From NCBI RefSeq assembly GCF_003951315.1, contig NZ_QLJH01000014.1, forward strand, positions 1 through 64,000: DNA of 64,000 nt, in the 5' to 3' direction. The notes beneath the pieces are model-generated. The model did no database searches and was not told the origin of the DNA. It worked only from the letters and a program-made list of their open reading frames with translations. The position numbers were made by a program, and so were the translations under genes. The DNA is from Sphingomonas sp. S-NIH.Pt15_0812 (GTDB taxonomy: Bacteria > Pseudomonadota > Alphaproteobacteria > Sphingomonadales > Sphingomonadaceae). Positions 50,461-58,962 of the stretch are shown here, piece after piece; the first letter of the stretch is position 1, and each line of letters begins with the position of its first letter.

Positions 50461-51366
50461 ATGCTACGCTCCTTCGCCTCCACGCTCACCGCGATCGCCC
50501 TCACCCTGTCGCTGCCCGCCTGCGCGCAGACGCCCAAGGCCGCCGCCGCCACGCAGGATGCCGATCCCGCGCTGTGGGTGGTGAAGGACAAGGACACCAC
50601 CATCTATCTGTTCGGCACCATCCATGTGCTGAAGCCCGGCCTCACCTGGTTCGACGAGGCGGTGAAGACCGCGTTCGACCGGTCGCAGGAGCTGAAGCTG
50701 GAACTGGTGATGCCCGATCCGGCGGCGATGGCCTCGCTGGTCCAGGCGACCGGCACCGCCGCGCCCGGCACGCCGCCGCTCGGCGAACGGCTGCCCGCCG
50801 GCAAGCAGGCCGCCTTCCGCCGCGCCGTCACCGATCTCGGCCTGCCCGCCGACGCGCTCGACCGCTACAAGCCGTGGCTGGCGGCGACGCAGCTGTCGAT
50901 CGCGCCGCTTTCCAAGCTCGGCTACGACTCGGCGAACGGGCCGGAGACGGTGCTGACCGAGGCGGCCAAGGCGGCGCACAAGCCGGTCACCGGGCTGGAG
51001 ACGGCGGAGCAGCAGCTCGGCTATTTCAGCGGCCTGTCGGACAAGGCGCAGATCCAGTTCCTGGAAAGCACCGTCGACGAATTGCCGACCGTCGCCGACC
51101 AGATGACGCGGATGGTCGACGACTGGGCCGGCGGCAAGCCCGAGGCGCTGGCCACCGAGATGAACGACAGCCTGAAGGACTCGCCCGAAGTGGCCAAGGT
51201 GCTGCTGGTCGACCGCAACAAGCGCTGGGCGCAGTGGATCAAGGATCGCATGGCGAAACCCGGCACCGTGTTCGTGGCGGTCGGCGCGGGCCACCTCGCC
51301 GGGCCCGATTCGGTGCAGGCGCAGCTCGCCCGGCTGGGGGTGAAGGCGCGGCGCGTCCGCTACTGA
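50461..51366 (+). CDS. TraB/GumN family lipoprotein
   Basis: This 301-residue protein has a signal peptide with a lipobox-like LPACAQ (Cys21), so it is probably a lipoprotein. It carries the TraB/GumN motifs [12 protein letters not shown] (about residue 49) and the C-terminal [16 protein letters not shown]. The family, also called PrgY or Tiki-like, is thought to be a metal-dependent protease-like fold with the GxxH motifs as sites. Substrates in bacteria are unknown. It precedes rplY by 124 bases. Confidence 0.88.
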   Translation: MLRSFASTLTAIALTLSLPACAQTPKAAAATQDADPALWVVKDKDTTIYLFGTIHVLKPGLTWFDEAVKTAFDRSQELKLELVMPDPAAMASLVQATGTAAPGTPPLGERLPAGKQAAFRRAVTDLGLPADALDRYKPWLAATQLSIAPLSKLGYDSANGPETVLTEAAKAAHKPVTGLETAEQQLGYFSGLSDKAQIQFLESTVDELPTVADQMTRMVDDWAGGKPEALATEMNDSLKDSPEVAKVLLVDRNKRWAQWIKDRMAKPGTVFVAVGAGHLAGPDSVQAQLARLGVKARRVRY

Positions 51367-51490
51367 GCCCAAGGGCGACTAACGCCCACAACCTTGCCTT
51401 TTCGGGCGGGCCCCGCTATGCGCGCCCGCTTCCGGCCATGGTCATCCCTGGAGGCGTGGCGCGGAAGACACCTGTTCTTGGAGATTATCA

Positions 51491-52117
51491 ATGAGCGACA
51501 CCATTACGCTCGCCGCCGAGACGCGTGACCGGGTTGGCAAGGGAGCCTCTCGTGCGCTGCGTCGTGACGGCCGCGTCCCCGCCGTCGTCTATGGCCTGAA
51601 CAAGGAGCCGACCTCGATCCATCTCGAGGAAAAGGCCCTGACCAAGGCGCTGATGACCGGCCACTTCTTCACCTCGGTCATCATGGTCGACGGTCAGCGC
51701 GCGCTGGCCAAGGACGTGGCGTTCCACCCCGTCACCGACCGTCCGACGCATGTCGACTTCCTGCGCATCGGCGAGCATTCGACCGTCACGGTCGCCGTGC
51801 CCGTCGTGTTCGCGGACGAGGATGACTGCCGTGGCCTGAAGCAGGGCGGCGTGCTCAACATCACCCGTCACGAGGTCGAGCTGGTGGTCGATGCCGCCAG
51901 CATCCCGACCGAGCTGACCGTGTCGCTCAAGGGCCGCGAGATCGGCGACTCGATCCACATCTCCGACGTGACGCTGCCCAAGGGCGCGCAGCCGGCGATC
52001 GAGGATCGCGACTTCGCGATCGCCACGATCGTGCCGCCGACCGTCCCGACCGCCGCCGACGAGGCTGCGGATGCCGAGGCGGGCGTTGGCGTCAGCGAGG
52101 GTGGCGCGGAGGGCTGA
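51491..52117 (+). CDS. rplY: 50S ribosomal protein L25/general stress protein Ctc
   Basis: L25 binds 5S rRNA in the large subunit. The 208-residue protein is the long Ctc type: an N-terminal L25 domain ([21 protein letters not shown] in parts, about residues 12-32) and a C-terminal TL5 beta domain, ending in an acidic tail. SD TTGGAG lies before the ATG at 51491. A terminator separates it from pth, so the common rplY-pth pairing is present but with an intervening stop. Confidence 0.95.
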   Translation: MSDTITLAAETRDRVGKGASRALRRDGRVPAVVYGLNKEPTSIHLEEKALTKALMTGHFFTSVIMVDGQRALAKDVAFHPVTDRPTHVDFLRIGEHSTVTVAVPVVFADEDDCRGLKQGGVLNITRHEVELVVDAASIPTELTVSLKGREIGDSIHISDVTLPKGAQPAIEDRDFAIATIVPPTVPTAADEAADAEAGVGVSEGGAEG

Positions 52118-52143
52118 GCCCCTTCCCCACTCCCACGCTTTCG

Positions 52144-52179
52144 GGGGCAGGGTGGCGGCGACGCTCCCCTGCCCCTTTT
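52144..52179 (+). terminator. Rho-independent terminator between rplY and pth
   Basis: GGGGCAGGG (52144-52152) pairs with CCCTGCCCC (52167-52175) and TTTT follows. It sits 26 bases after the rplY stop and 35 bases before the pth start. Confidence 0.82.
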
Positions 52180-52214
52180 CGTTTCGAGCGCTCATTCATC
52201 TGGGGAGACGGGCG

Positions 52215-52781
52215 ATGCAGATCTGGGCGGGGCTGGGCAATCCCGGCGCGCAATATGCGCTGCACCGGCACAATATCGGCTTCATGGCGATGGACGCGAT
52301 CGCCGCGCTGCATGATTTCGGCCCGGTGAAGAAACAGTTCCAGGGCTGGACGCAGGAAGGCCGCATCGGGACCAGGAAGATCCTGCTGCTGAAACCCGCG
52401 ACCTTCATGAACGACAGCGGCCGGTCGATCGGCGAGGCCTTGCGCTTCTACAAGCTCGACCTGTCGGCGCTGACCGTCTTCCATGACGAGCTCGACCTCG
52501 CCCCCTTCAAGGTCAAGGTGAAGACCGGCGGCGGCGCGGCCGGGCATAACGGCCTGCGCTCGACCGACCAGCATCTGGGCCAGGACTATCGCCGCGTGCG
52601 GCTGGGCATCGGCCATCCGGGACACAAGGATCGCGTCACCGGCCATGTGCTGGGCAATTTCGCCAAGGCGGAGATGGATGCGCTGTCCGACCTGCTCGGC
52701 GCGGTGGCGGCGGAAGCGGGTCGGCTGGCCGAGAGCGACGACGTGCGTTTCATGAACGATGTCGCGCTGCGCCTGGGATGA
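52215..52781 (+). CDS. pth: Aminoacyl-tRNA (peptidyl-tRNA) hydrolase
   Basis: Pth recycles peptidyl-tRNAs released from the ribosome. The 188-residue enzyme has WAGLGNPGAQYALHRHNIGF (Asn10, catalytic His20 region), the conserved KPATFMNDSG near 62 and HDELDLAPFKVKVKTGGGAAGHNGL (Asp93 region, in parts). The ATG at 52215 has GGGGAGA upstream and gives the standard MQIWAGLGNPG. It follows rplY and its terminator. Confidence 0.96.
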   Translation: MQIWAGLGNPGAQYALHRHNIGFMAMDAIAALHDFGPVKKQFQGWTQEGRIGTRKILLLKPATFMNDSGRSIGEALRFYKLDLSALTVFHDELDLAPFKVKVKTGGGAAGHNGLRSTDQHLGQDYRRVRLGIGHPGHKDRVTGHVLGNFAKAEMDALSDLLGAVAAEAGRLAESDDVRFMNDVALRLG

Positions 52782-52914
52782 TGCCGCGCAAATGATAGTC
52801 GCTCGCAGAACAGCATAGTCGTACATGCGAGCGAATTGCATCTTGCCGATAGAGTTGAGAGTTACTTGCAGCTTGGGTGAGAGTGTTTCGCAACTGTTGA
52901 TTTAGGTTGATCCG

Positions 52915-52940
52915 GGAACTTTGCAGGCGTAACTACCGTT
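52915..52940 (+). promoter_or_regulatory. EcfG-type general-stress promoter (candidate)
   Basis: GGAAC at 52915-52919 and CGTT at 52937-52940 are separated by exactly 17 bases, within the 16-17 spacing of the EcfG consensus. It sits 43 bases before the ATG of the four-cysteine protein. The gap from 52782 to 52983 shows no other feature. This is the better of the two EcfG-like sites in the window because it serves a single small gene. Confidence 0.6.
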
Positions 52941-52983
52941 TCAGCAAGCAACGACTGTTCAACATCTAACGAGGAGACTCATC

Positions 52984-53175
52984 ATGGCTCTCACCACTGC
53001 CGGCGCCGCCGCCTGCGCCAAGTGCAAGTTCTTCGACACCGAGGCTTCGAGCGAGCAGCTCGGCCTGTGCCGTTACAACCCGCCGATCAGCCAGCCGAGC
53101 GGCGACGCCGCCGGCGTCTGGCCGAAGGTCGAGGCGAATGACTGGTGCGGCCATTTCGAGGCGGCCGCGGCCTGA
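52984..53175 (+). CDS. Small four-cysteine protein, probable zinc or Fe-S binder
   Basis: This 63-residue protein has cysteines at 11, 14, 29 and 55 in the pattern CAKCKFFD...GLCRYNPP...DWCGHFE, with GVWPKV before the last. Similar C-x2-C...CR-NPP...W-DWCG-F proteins are common in alphaproteobacteria and in some phages; I do not know a function. The four cysteines could bind one zinc or a cluster. A strong SD GAGGAGA precedes the ATG, an EcfG-like promoter lies upstream and a terminator downstream, so it is a complete monocistronic unit. Confidence 0.85.
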   Translation: MALTTAGAAACAKCKFFDTEASSEQLGLCRYNPPISQPSGDAAGVWPKVEANDWCGHFEAAAA

Positions 53176-53197
53176 TCCGCGCCCCTTCTGGCTGAAT

Positions 53198-53238
53198 GCA
53201 AAGGCCGGTCGCGACTCCCGTCGCGGCCGGCCTTTTGC
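53198..53238 (+). terminator. Rho-independent terminator of the four-cysteine gene
   Basis: Long arms (GCAAAGGCCGG...GCGAC at 53198-53215 and the complement at 53220-53238) with a short loop and one wobble pair, ending in TTTT. It lies 22 bases after the stop. Confidence 0.88.
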
Positions 53239-53383
53239 TGTGCGCCGGTGATGGCGTACGGCGACGTGAACCCGCCCCCTTCGCCCCCCGACCTTTGCCG
53301 GAATGGCCCGGTGGCTGTTGAAAACAGGGCGTGAAATCCAGGTCGAACCGCCTTCCCCCTGCGCCCGGTCGTCACATCCCCAT

Positions 53384-53412
53384 TTGACACCCGCACCGGT
53401 TTCTCTTACTAA
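53384..53412 (+). promoter_or_regulatory. Sigma-70-type promoter of the 53.4-54.5 kb operon
   Basis: TTGACA at 53384-53389 and TACTAA at 53407-53412 are separated by 17 bases: a near-consensus housekeeping promoter, unusually strong for this GC-rich genome. It is 27 bases from the ATG at 53440. Confidence 0.75.
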
Positions 53413-53428
53413 GAGGCATTCTCATTAG
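53409..53428 (+). promoter_or_regulatory. Fur-like operator overlapping the -10 element (candidate)
   Basis: CTAAGAG (53409-53415) and CTCATTAG (53421-53428) form an imperfect inverted repeat covering the -10 element. On the minus strand, CTAATGAGAATGCC resembles the proteobacterial Fur box half GATAATGAGAAT. A bound repressor here would block the promoter. The match is inferential and needs a matrix score. Confidence 0.45.
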
Positions 53429-53439
53429 CGAGTGCGTGC

Positions 53440-53844
53440 ATGTACGATCTGATCGACCGCCCCGTCGCCGACCTGCCCCGTTTCGAACATGTCGTCCTCG
53501 ATGAAACCCGGCGCTGGGTGCATGCCCTGACGCTGGCAGGAGCCGCACCGACGGTGCCGACGGGCTTCACGGATCATGGCGGCCCGGTCGTCGCCCGCAC
53601 CTTCGACTCGCTGATGCGCGACCTCGACCAGGGATCGACCGAGACCTTGGTGTTCGAGCGCCCATGCCACTCCACGGTGTCGGAGACCGAGGCCGTGATG
53701 CTCGGCCTGTGGCGACTCGTCCGGGCCGACCGCATCGCCGCCGCGCGCGCCGCCGCCGCCGGGCTGGTCGACGATGCCAGCGCGCGCCGCATCGTCGCGG
53801 CGATGGTCCGCATCGTCGGCACGGGCTTCGTCGCGCTCGACTGA
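53440..53844 (+). CDS. Hypothetical protein, possibly iron-regulated
   Basis: This 134-residue protein is soluble, without a signal peptide or membrane helix. Its N-terminal half has RFEHVVLDETRRWVHALTLAG and TDHGGPVVARTF; the C-terminal half is helical with CHSTVSETEAVMLGLWRL and an Ala-rich tail. I do not recognise a domain. It is the first gene of a two-gene unit with an Fe(II) oxygenase-like protein, behind a strong promoter and Fur-like box. The contents suggest a role under iron limitation, which is inference. Confidence 0.75.
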   Translation: MYDLIDRPVADLPRFEHVVLDETRRWVHALTLAGAAPTVPTGFTDHGGPVVARTFDSLMRDLDQGSTETLVFERPCHSTVSETEAVMLGLWRLVRADRIAAARAAAAGLVDDASARRIVAAMVRIVGTGFVALD

Positions 53845-53902
53845 TCCGCCCATGGGGAAGGGTGATTGACGAAAGGCGGCGCTTCGCGTCAAGCGGGCGG
53901 AC

Positions 53903-54505
53903 ATGACGATCCGCACGCTCTTCCCCACCCTGCTCTACCAGGACGATCTCGGCGATGCCGGGCTGATCGAGGAACTGGAGCATAGCGTCCGCGCGCTGGC
54001 GGAGGACGATCGCGCCGGCCGTCGCTGGTGCAAGGACCATGGCTATCGCGGCTATACCAGCTACGCCTCGCTCGACGACCTACCGATGCGCGATCCCGTC
54101 TTCGCGGATCTCAAGCGCAAGCTCGACAAGCATGTCGGCCGCTTCGCCGAGGCCTGTGCCTTCGACCTCGCCGGCCGCAAGCTCAAGCTCGACAGCCTGT
54201 GGGTCAATGTGCTCAAGCCCGGCGGCCATCATGCCGCGCATATCCATCCGCACAGCGTCGTGTCGGGCACGCTCTATGTCGCGATGCCGGCGGGCGCGGG
54301 CGGGCTGAAGCTGGAGGACCCGCGCCTGCCGATGCTGATGGCCGCCCCGCCCCGCCGCGCCGACGCGGCCGAGGGCATGCGCACCTTCGAGACGGTCACG
54401 CCCGCCCCCGGCACCGTGCTGCTCTGGGAAAGCTGGCTGCGTCACGCGGTGGTCGACAATGCCGCCAAGGGCGACCGGATCAGCGTCAGCTTCAATTACC
54501 GCTGA
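53903..54505 (+). CDS. 2OG-Fe(II) oxygenase-like protein (TIGR02466 type)
   Basis: This 200-residue protein resembles the TIGR02466 group of putative 2-oxoglutarate/Fe(II) dioxygenases. The Fe ligands look like HIHPHSVVSGTLYV (HxH/HxD-like, near 116) and LRHAVVDN near 178 (distal His), with RISVSFNYR as the end of the jelly roll. The N-terminus begins IRTLFPTLLYQDDL as in the family. The substrate is unknown. It follows the 134-residue protein by 58 bases and probably shares its promoter. Confidence 0.82.
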   Translation: MTIRTLFPTLLYQDDLGDAGLIEELEHSVRALAEDDRAGRRWCKDHGYRGYTSYASLDDLPMRDPVFADLKRKLDKHVGRFAEACAFDLAGRKLKLDSLWVNVLKPGGHHAAHIHPHSVVSGTLYVAMPAGAGGLKLEDPRLPMLMAAPPRRADAAEGMRTFETVTPAPGTVLLWESWLRHAVVDNAAKGDRISVSFNYR

Positions 54506-54596
54506 CCGCCGCCGCCGATAGGATTCGCGGCGCTGGCCTTTTGGCCACGGCGCGCGTATCGGCGCAGCATATTCCCCTTATCACAGGACGCGACGC

Positions 54597-55697
54597 ATGG
54601 GTTTCCGCTGCGGCATCGTGGGCCTGCCCAATGTCGGCAAGTCCACCCTCTTCAACGCGCTGACCGAGACGGCGGCGGCGCAGGCCGCCAACTATCCCTT
54701 CTGCACGATCGAGCCGAATGTCGGCAACGTCGCCGTGCCCGACGACCGCTTGCAGAAGCTGGCCGCGACCGCCGGCTCCGCCAAGATCATCGAGACGCAG
54801 CTCGCCTTTGTCGACATCGCCGGGCTGGTCCGCGGCGCGTCCAAGGGCGAGGGGCTGGGCAACCAGTTCCTGGGCAATATCCGCGAGGTCGACGCGATCG
54901 TCCATGTCCTGCGCTGCTTCGAGGATGGCGACGTCACCCATGTCGAGGGCAAGGTCGACCCGATCGCCGATGCCGAGACGGTCGAGACCGAGCTGATGCT
55001 CGCCGACCTGGAAAGCCTGGAGAAGCGCGTCCCCAACCTCGTCAAAAAGGGCCAGCAGGGCGACAAGGAGGCCAAGTCGGCCGCCGTCGTGCTCGGCCGC
55101 GCGCTCGACCTGCTGCGCGACGGCAAGCCCGCGCGGCTGACCGTCGCCAACGACGCCGATGAGGAGCGCGCGCTGGCGCAGGCGCAATTGCTGACCGGCA
55201 AGCCCGTCCTCTATGTCTGCAACGTCGACGAAGGCGATGCGGCGCATGGCAATGCGCACAGCGCGCGCGTGTTCGAGAAGGCCGCGGCCGAGGGTGCGCA
55301 GGCGGTGGTCGTCTCGGCGGCGATCGAGGCCGAGATCGCGACCATGCCGCCCGAGGAGCGCGGCGAGTTCCTGTCGGAACTGGGCCTGACCGAGACCGGC
55401 CTCGCCCGCGTGATCCGCGCCGGCTACACGCTGCTCGACCTGCTGACCTTCTTCACGGTCGGCCCGAAGGAAGCGCGCGCCTGGACCGTCGCGGTCGGGG
55501 CCAAGGCGCCCCAGGCGGCGGGCGAGATCCATACCGACTTCGAACGCGGCTTCATCCGCGCCGAGACCATCGCCTATGACGATTATGTCACGCTGGGCGG
55601 CGAAAGCGGCGCGCGCGATGCGGGCAAGCTGCGCTCCGAGGGCAAGGAATATGTCGTCCAGGACGGCGACGTGATGCTGTTCCGCTTCAACGTGTGA
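54597..55697 (+). CDS. ychF: Redox-regulated ATPase/GTPase YchF
   Basis: YchF is an Obg-family P-loop ATPase that binds ribosomes and takes part in oxidative stress responses. The 366-residue protein has G1 GLPNVGKSTLFNAL (residues 8-21), an NYPFCTIEPNVG switch I and DIAGLVRGASKGEGLGN as G3, then a coiled-coil insertion and a TGS domain ending in GDVMLFRFNV. The NxxE motif NVDEGDA replaces NKxD, which gives ATP specificity. It is a single gene followed by a repeat pair. Confidence 0.96.
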   Translation: MGFRCGIVGLPNVGKSTLFNALTETAAAQAANYPFCTIEPNVGNVAVPDDRLQKLAATAGSAKIIETQLAFVDIAGLVRGASKGEGLGNQFLGNIREVDAIVHVLRCFEDGDVTHVEGKVDPIADAETVETELMLADLESLEKRVPNLVKKGQQGDKEAKSAAVVLGRALDLLRDGKPARLTVANDADEERALAQAQLLTGKPVLYVCNVDEGDAAHGNAHSARVFEKAAAEGAQAVVVSAAIEAEIATMPPEERGEFLSELGLTETGLARVIRAGYTLLDLLTFFTVGPKEARAWTVAVGAKAPQAAGEIHTDFERGFIRAETIAYDDYVTLGGESGARDAGKLRSEGKEYVVQDGDVMLFRFNV

Positions 55698-55804
55698 TCG
55701 GTGAGTCGGGGGGCTTCGGCACTTCGCTCAAGGTAAGCGCCCCGCCCTTCGAAGCGTAGTTTCGACATTCCGGCAGAGGCCGAACCTTTGCAAATCCCAT
55801 CACG

Positions 55805-55894
55805 CCATCCCGGCGGAGGCCGGGATCCCGTTGGGGGACGTTCAAGAGTCGACCGAAACGTCTCGTAACTGGACCCCGGCCTCCGCCGGGGTGG
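55805..55894. repeat. Paired inverted palindromic repeat (REP/BIME-like), family D
   Basis: Two 24-base copies in opposite orientation, 55805-55828 and 55871-55894, differ at two positions as inverted complements (CCATCCCGG...GGATCC against GGACCCCGG...GGGTGG). Each is a near-perfect palindrome centred on GGAGG/CCTCC. It lies in the 331-base gap between ychF and the HAD gene; the rest of that gap has no recognisable feature. Confidence 0.82.
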
Positions 55895-56028
55895 ATTTGG
55901 CGGGGATGGGCCGTCGACTTCAGCAAAGGTTTCGCCTGCGCCAGGGTAGAGCATGGCAGGCGTGATCTCAGGCGGATCACCACCCCGCTCCTTGCCCGTC
56001 CGGTTCCGCTGGAATACCTCCCGCGGCC

Positions 56029-56730
56029 ATGACGATCCGTCTCATCTGCCTCGATGCCGACGACACGCTGTGGCACAATATGCGCTTCTTCCACGAAACG
56101 GAGGCGGCGCTGGCGGCGATTCTGGCCCCCTTCGCCGATGGTCCGGCCGCGCGCGCCGCGCTGGAGGCGTGCGAGATCCGCAACCTGGCTTATTATGGCT
56201 ATGGCGCGAAGAGCTTCACCCTGTCGATGATCGAGACCGCGCTGGAGCTGGGCGGCGACCGCCTGCCGGTATCGGTGGTGGCGGACATATTGGCGGCCGG
56301 CCGGCGCTTGCTCGCCCACCCGGTCGAACTGCTCGACGGGATCGGCGAGACGCTGGCCGCGCTGCACGCGCGCGGATCGCTGGTGCTGGTGACCAAGGGC
56401 GACCTGTTCCACCAGGAGGCGAAGATCGCCGCATCGGGCCTTGGAGACTATTTCGCCGCGATCGAGATCGTCAGCGACAAGACGCCCGCCACCTTCCACC
56501 GCCTGTTCGACCGCCACGGCGTCGCGCCGCACGAAACGGTGATGGCGGGCGACTCGCTCCGGTCGGACATCCACCCGGCGCTGACGGCGGGCGCCTGGGC
56601 CGCCTTTATCCCGCAGCCGCTCGCCTGGAGCCATGAGCAGGCGGCGGTGCCGCTGGACCACCCCCGCTTCCGCCGACTGGCGACGCTGGCGGATCTGCCC
56701 GACTGGATCGACCGGATCGGCAACGACTGA
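56029..56730 (+). CDS. HAD family hydrolase
   Basis: This 233-residue hydrolase has motif I LDADDTLWHN (residues 7-16, where Asp8 or Asp10 is the nucleophile), VLVTKGDLFHQEAKIA for motif II/III and the acidic AGDSLRSDIHPALTAG near 175. A helical cap lies between residues 20 and 95. It resembles YjjG/GST-like HAD phosphatases; the substrate is unknown. It is followed by the phosphodiesterase gene after 73 bases. Confidence 0.88.
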   Translation: MTIRLICLDADDTLWHNMRFFHETEAALAAILAPFADGPAARAALEACEIRNLAYYGYGAKSFTLSMIETALELGGDRLPVSVVADILAAGRRLLAHPVELLDGIGETLAALHARGSLVLVTKGDLFHQEAKIAASGLGDYFAAIEIVSDKTPATFHRLFDRHGVAPHETVMAGDSLRSDIHPALTAGAWAAFIPQPLAWSHEQAAVPLDHPRFRRLATLADLPDWIDRIGND

Positions 56731-56803
56731 GATCGCGGCGAAAACGCCACGACAGCGTCATATCCCGGCGATAGATGGGTCCTGATTGGACAGGATTTGA
56801 TCG

Positions 56804-58093
56804 ATGACCCGGTTGCCCGTTTTCGCCGCGCTGTTGCTGTCGGCCTGCGCCCTGCCGGCCACGCCGCCGGCCTTGCCGCCGGTGACCGGCGCTTCCGCCC
56901 CGGCGACGACCGGCACGCAGGCTCCAGCGTCACAGGCCATCCGCGACCGGCCCGCCACCATCCTGGTATCGATCGACGGCTTCCGCCCCGACTATCTCCA
57001 CCATGGCGACACGCCGCACCTCGACGCCATCGCGGCGGCGGGCGTGTCGGGCAGCATGTACCCCTCCTTCCCCTCGATCACCTTTCCCAATCATTATACG
57101 CTGGTCACCGGCCTGCGCCCCGACCGCAACGGCATCGTCTCCAACACGATGGAAGACCCGGCCAAGCCCGGCGCGCTGTTCCAGCTGAGCGACACCAAAG
57201 TCACGCACGATCCCGACTGGTGGAACGAGGCAGAGCCGCTCTGGGTCACGGCGGAGCGCGCCGGCATCCTGTCGGGCACGATGTTCTGGCCGGGGTCGGA
57301 CCTGCCGATCCGGGGTATGCGGCCGCACGATTGGATTCTGTACGACGCCGACTACACCAGCGCACAGCGGGTGCGGACCGTGCTGGACTGGCTGCGCCGC
57401 CCCGCCGGCGAGCGGCCGGGATTCGTCACCCTCTATTTCGATACGGTCGACAAGGCCTCGCACCATGACGGCTTTTATGCGCCGCAGAAGACGGCCGCGA
57501 TCCGCGATGTCGACGCGCAGATCGGCGTGCTCCGGGCGGGATTGGCGCAGATCGGCCGACCGGCCAATCTGGTGATCGTGTCCGACCATGGCATGGCCCC
57601 GGTGCCGATCGACCAGCGGATCGATCCCGCCAGCGTCGCGCCGCCCGCCACCACGCGTACCTTGGGCTGGGGGCCCCTGGTCGCCGTCTATCCTCGCGAC
57701 GGCGTCGACCCGCGCACGCTCGACGCCTCGGTCGGCCGTCACGCGCATGACCAGTGCTGGCGGCGCGAGTCGCTCCCCGCCCGTTTCCATTACGGCCGCA
57801 ATCCGCGCGTCGCGCCGGTCATCTGCATGGCGGATACCGGCTGGAGCTTCGCCGACCGGCCGGCGGGCTATGTGCGCGGCGACCATGGCTTCGACCCGCG
57901 CGACCCGGCGATGCGCGCGCTGTTCCTGGCGCAGGGACCGGCCTTCCGATCGGGGCGGCGGCTGGCCCCGTTCGACAATGTCGATGTCGCGCCTCTGCTC
58001 CGCGACCTGATCGGCCTGCCGCCGGGCCAGGGGCTGGACGGCACCGACCAGACCTTCCGCGCCGTCCTGCGTCCCGAGCGACTGGACCGCTGA
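56804..58093 (+). CDS. NPP-type ectonucleotide pyrophosphatase/phosphodiesterase lipoprotein
   Basis: This 429-residue protein starts with a signal peptide and lipobox LLSACALP (Cys15). The catalytic core has the Asp/Thr of alkaline-phosphatase-superfamily NPP enzymes: ILVSIDGFRPDYL (about residue 53), SFPSITFPNHYTLVTGL with Thr nucleophile near 93, YFDTVDKASHHDG and VIVSDHGMAPVP, then RGDHGFDPRDP. The enzyme should hydrolyse nucleotide phosphodiesters or pyrophosphates in the periplasm. Two Cys (QCWRRE, VICMAD) may form a disulfide. Confidence 0.92.
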   Translation: MTRLPVFAALLLSACALPATPPALPPVTGASAPATTGTQAPASQAIRDRPATILVSIDGFRPDYLHHGDTPHLDAIAAAGVSGSMYPSFPSITFPNHYTLVTGLRPDRNGIVSNTMEDPAKPGALFQLSDTKVTHDPDWWNEAEPLWVTAERAGILSGTMFWPGSDLPIRGMRPHDWILYDADYTSAQRVRTVLDWLRRPAGERPGFVTLYFDTVDKASHHDGFYAPQKTAAIRDVDAQIGVLRAGLAQIGRPANLVIVSDHGMAPVPIDQRIDPASVAPPATTRTLGWGPLVAVYPRDGVDPRTLDASVGRHAHDQCWRRESLPARFHYGRNPRVAPVICMADTGWSFADRPAGYVRGDHGFDPRDPAMRALFLAQGPAFRSGRRLAPFDNVDVAPLLRDLIGLPPGQGLDGTDQTFRAVLRPERLDR

Positions 58094-58144
58094 GCCGATC
58101 TCTCGCAGACTGTCCGCAAACACGGACAATTCGGGGAGAGGACC

Positions 58145-58597
58145 ATGCGCTATTTCGAGGATCTGGTGGTCGGCGGCCGCGCCAGCTTCGGCGACTATGC
58201 GGTCACGCGAGAGGAGGTGCTGGACTTCGCGCGGCGCTACGATCCCCAGCCCTTCCATCTCGACGACGATGCCGCCGCCGCCACGCATTTCGGGCGGCTG
58301 GCGGCGTCGGGCTGGCACACGGCGGCGATGACGATGGCGATGCTGGTCGCGCAGATGGGCCGGACGGCGGAGGCGTCGCTCGGCTCGCCGGGACTGGACG
58401 AACTCAAATGGCTGCGCCCCGTCCATCCGGGCGATCGGCTGCGGGTGGAGACCGAGTTGCTCGAAAAGCGCCTGTCCGCCAGCCGGCCGGGTCTCGGCCT
58501 CACCAAGTCGCGCACCACCACCTTCAATCAGGACGGCGTGGCGGTGATGACCTTCGTCGCCAATGGCATGATCCGCGCCCGCCCTTCGGACGGGTGA
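58145..58597 (+). CDS. MaoC family dehydratase
   Basis: This 150-residue hotdog-fold hydratase/dehydratase has YFEDLVVGGRASFGDYAVTR at the N-terminus and the active-site region FARRYDPQPFHLDDDAAAATHFGRLAASGWHTAA (in parts), where the D and H of the RYDPQPFHLD box are catalytic. It hydrates enoyl-CoA-type substrates. A glycine-rich GWHTAAMTMAML segment follows. It is the last plus-strand gene before a convergent small protein gene. Confidence 0.9.
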   Translation: MRYFEDLVVGGRASFGDYAVTREEVLDFARRYDPQPFHLDDDAAAATHFGRLAASGWHTAAMTMAMLVAQMGRTAEASLGSPGLDELKWLRPVHPGDRLRVETELLEKRLSASRPGLGLTKSRTTTFNQDGVAVMTFVANGMIRARPSDG

Positions 58598-58606
58598 CGG
58601 AGACGA

Positions 58607-58789
58607 TCATATTCGGGCGACGCCCGACAAGCGCTCGACATGGCCGCGATGATCGCCGCCAAAGGCGCGATCGAGATAATAGCCGGCCAGCGTATAATGC
58701 GCCTTGGTGGCGGATGCTTCCGTCGACGTGCGCGCCATCCGCAATTCAGCCTCGGCGCGGGCATGGTAATAGGCTTTGTCGTCCCTCAT
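58607..58789 (-). CDS. Small conserved hypothetical protein
   Basis: This 60-residue protein is predicted helical with YYHARAEAELRMARTSTE and AHYTLAGYYLDRAFGG, a pattern of paired amphipathic helices that I have seen as a conserved small-protein type in sphingomonads but cannot name. The ATG at 58789 has AAGGA 7 bases upstream, which supports it over an upstream extension. It ends 10 bases from the converging MaoC stop. Confidence 0.65.
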   Translation of the reverse strand: MRDDKAYYHARAEAELRMARTSTEASATKAHYTLAGYYLDRAFGGDHRGHVERLSGVARI

Positions 58790-58962
58790 CGTTCGATCCT
58801 TGGTGGATGTCTCACGCTGTACTGGGCTTCCGGCCGATGCCATCATGCGCCAGTACCGCGCTGACTTCCTTCACAAATATTAGTTCTGCGGCCGGTTGGG
58901 TGCGCACGATCGCACGGTCGAGGCATCCGGTCGCCTCTTCATTATAGACGGCGCATGTCCGG

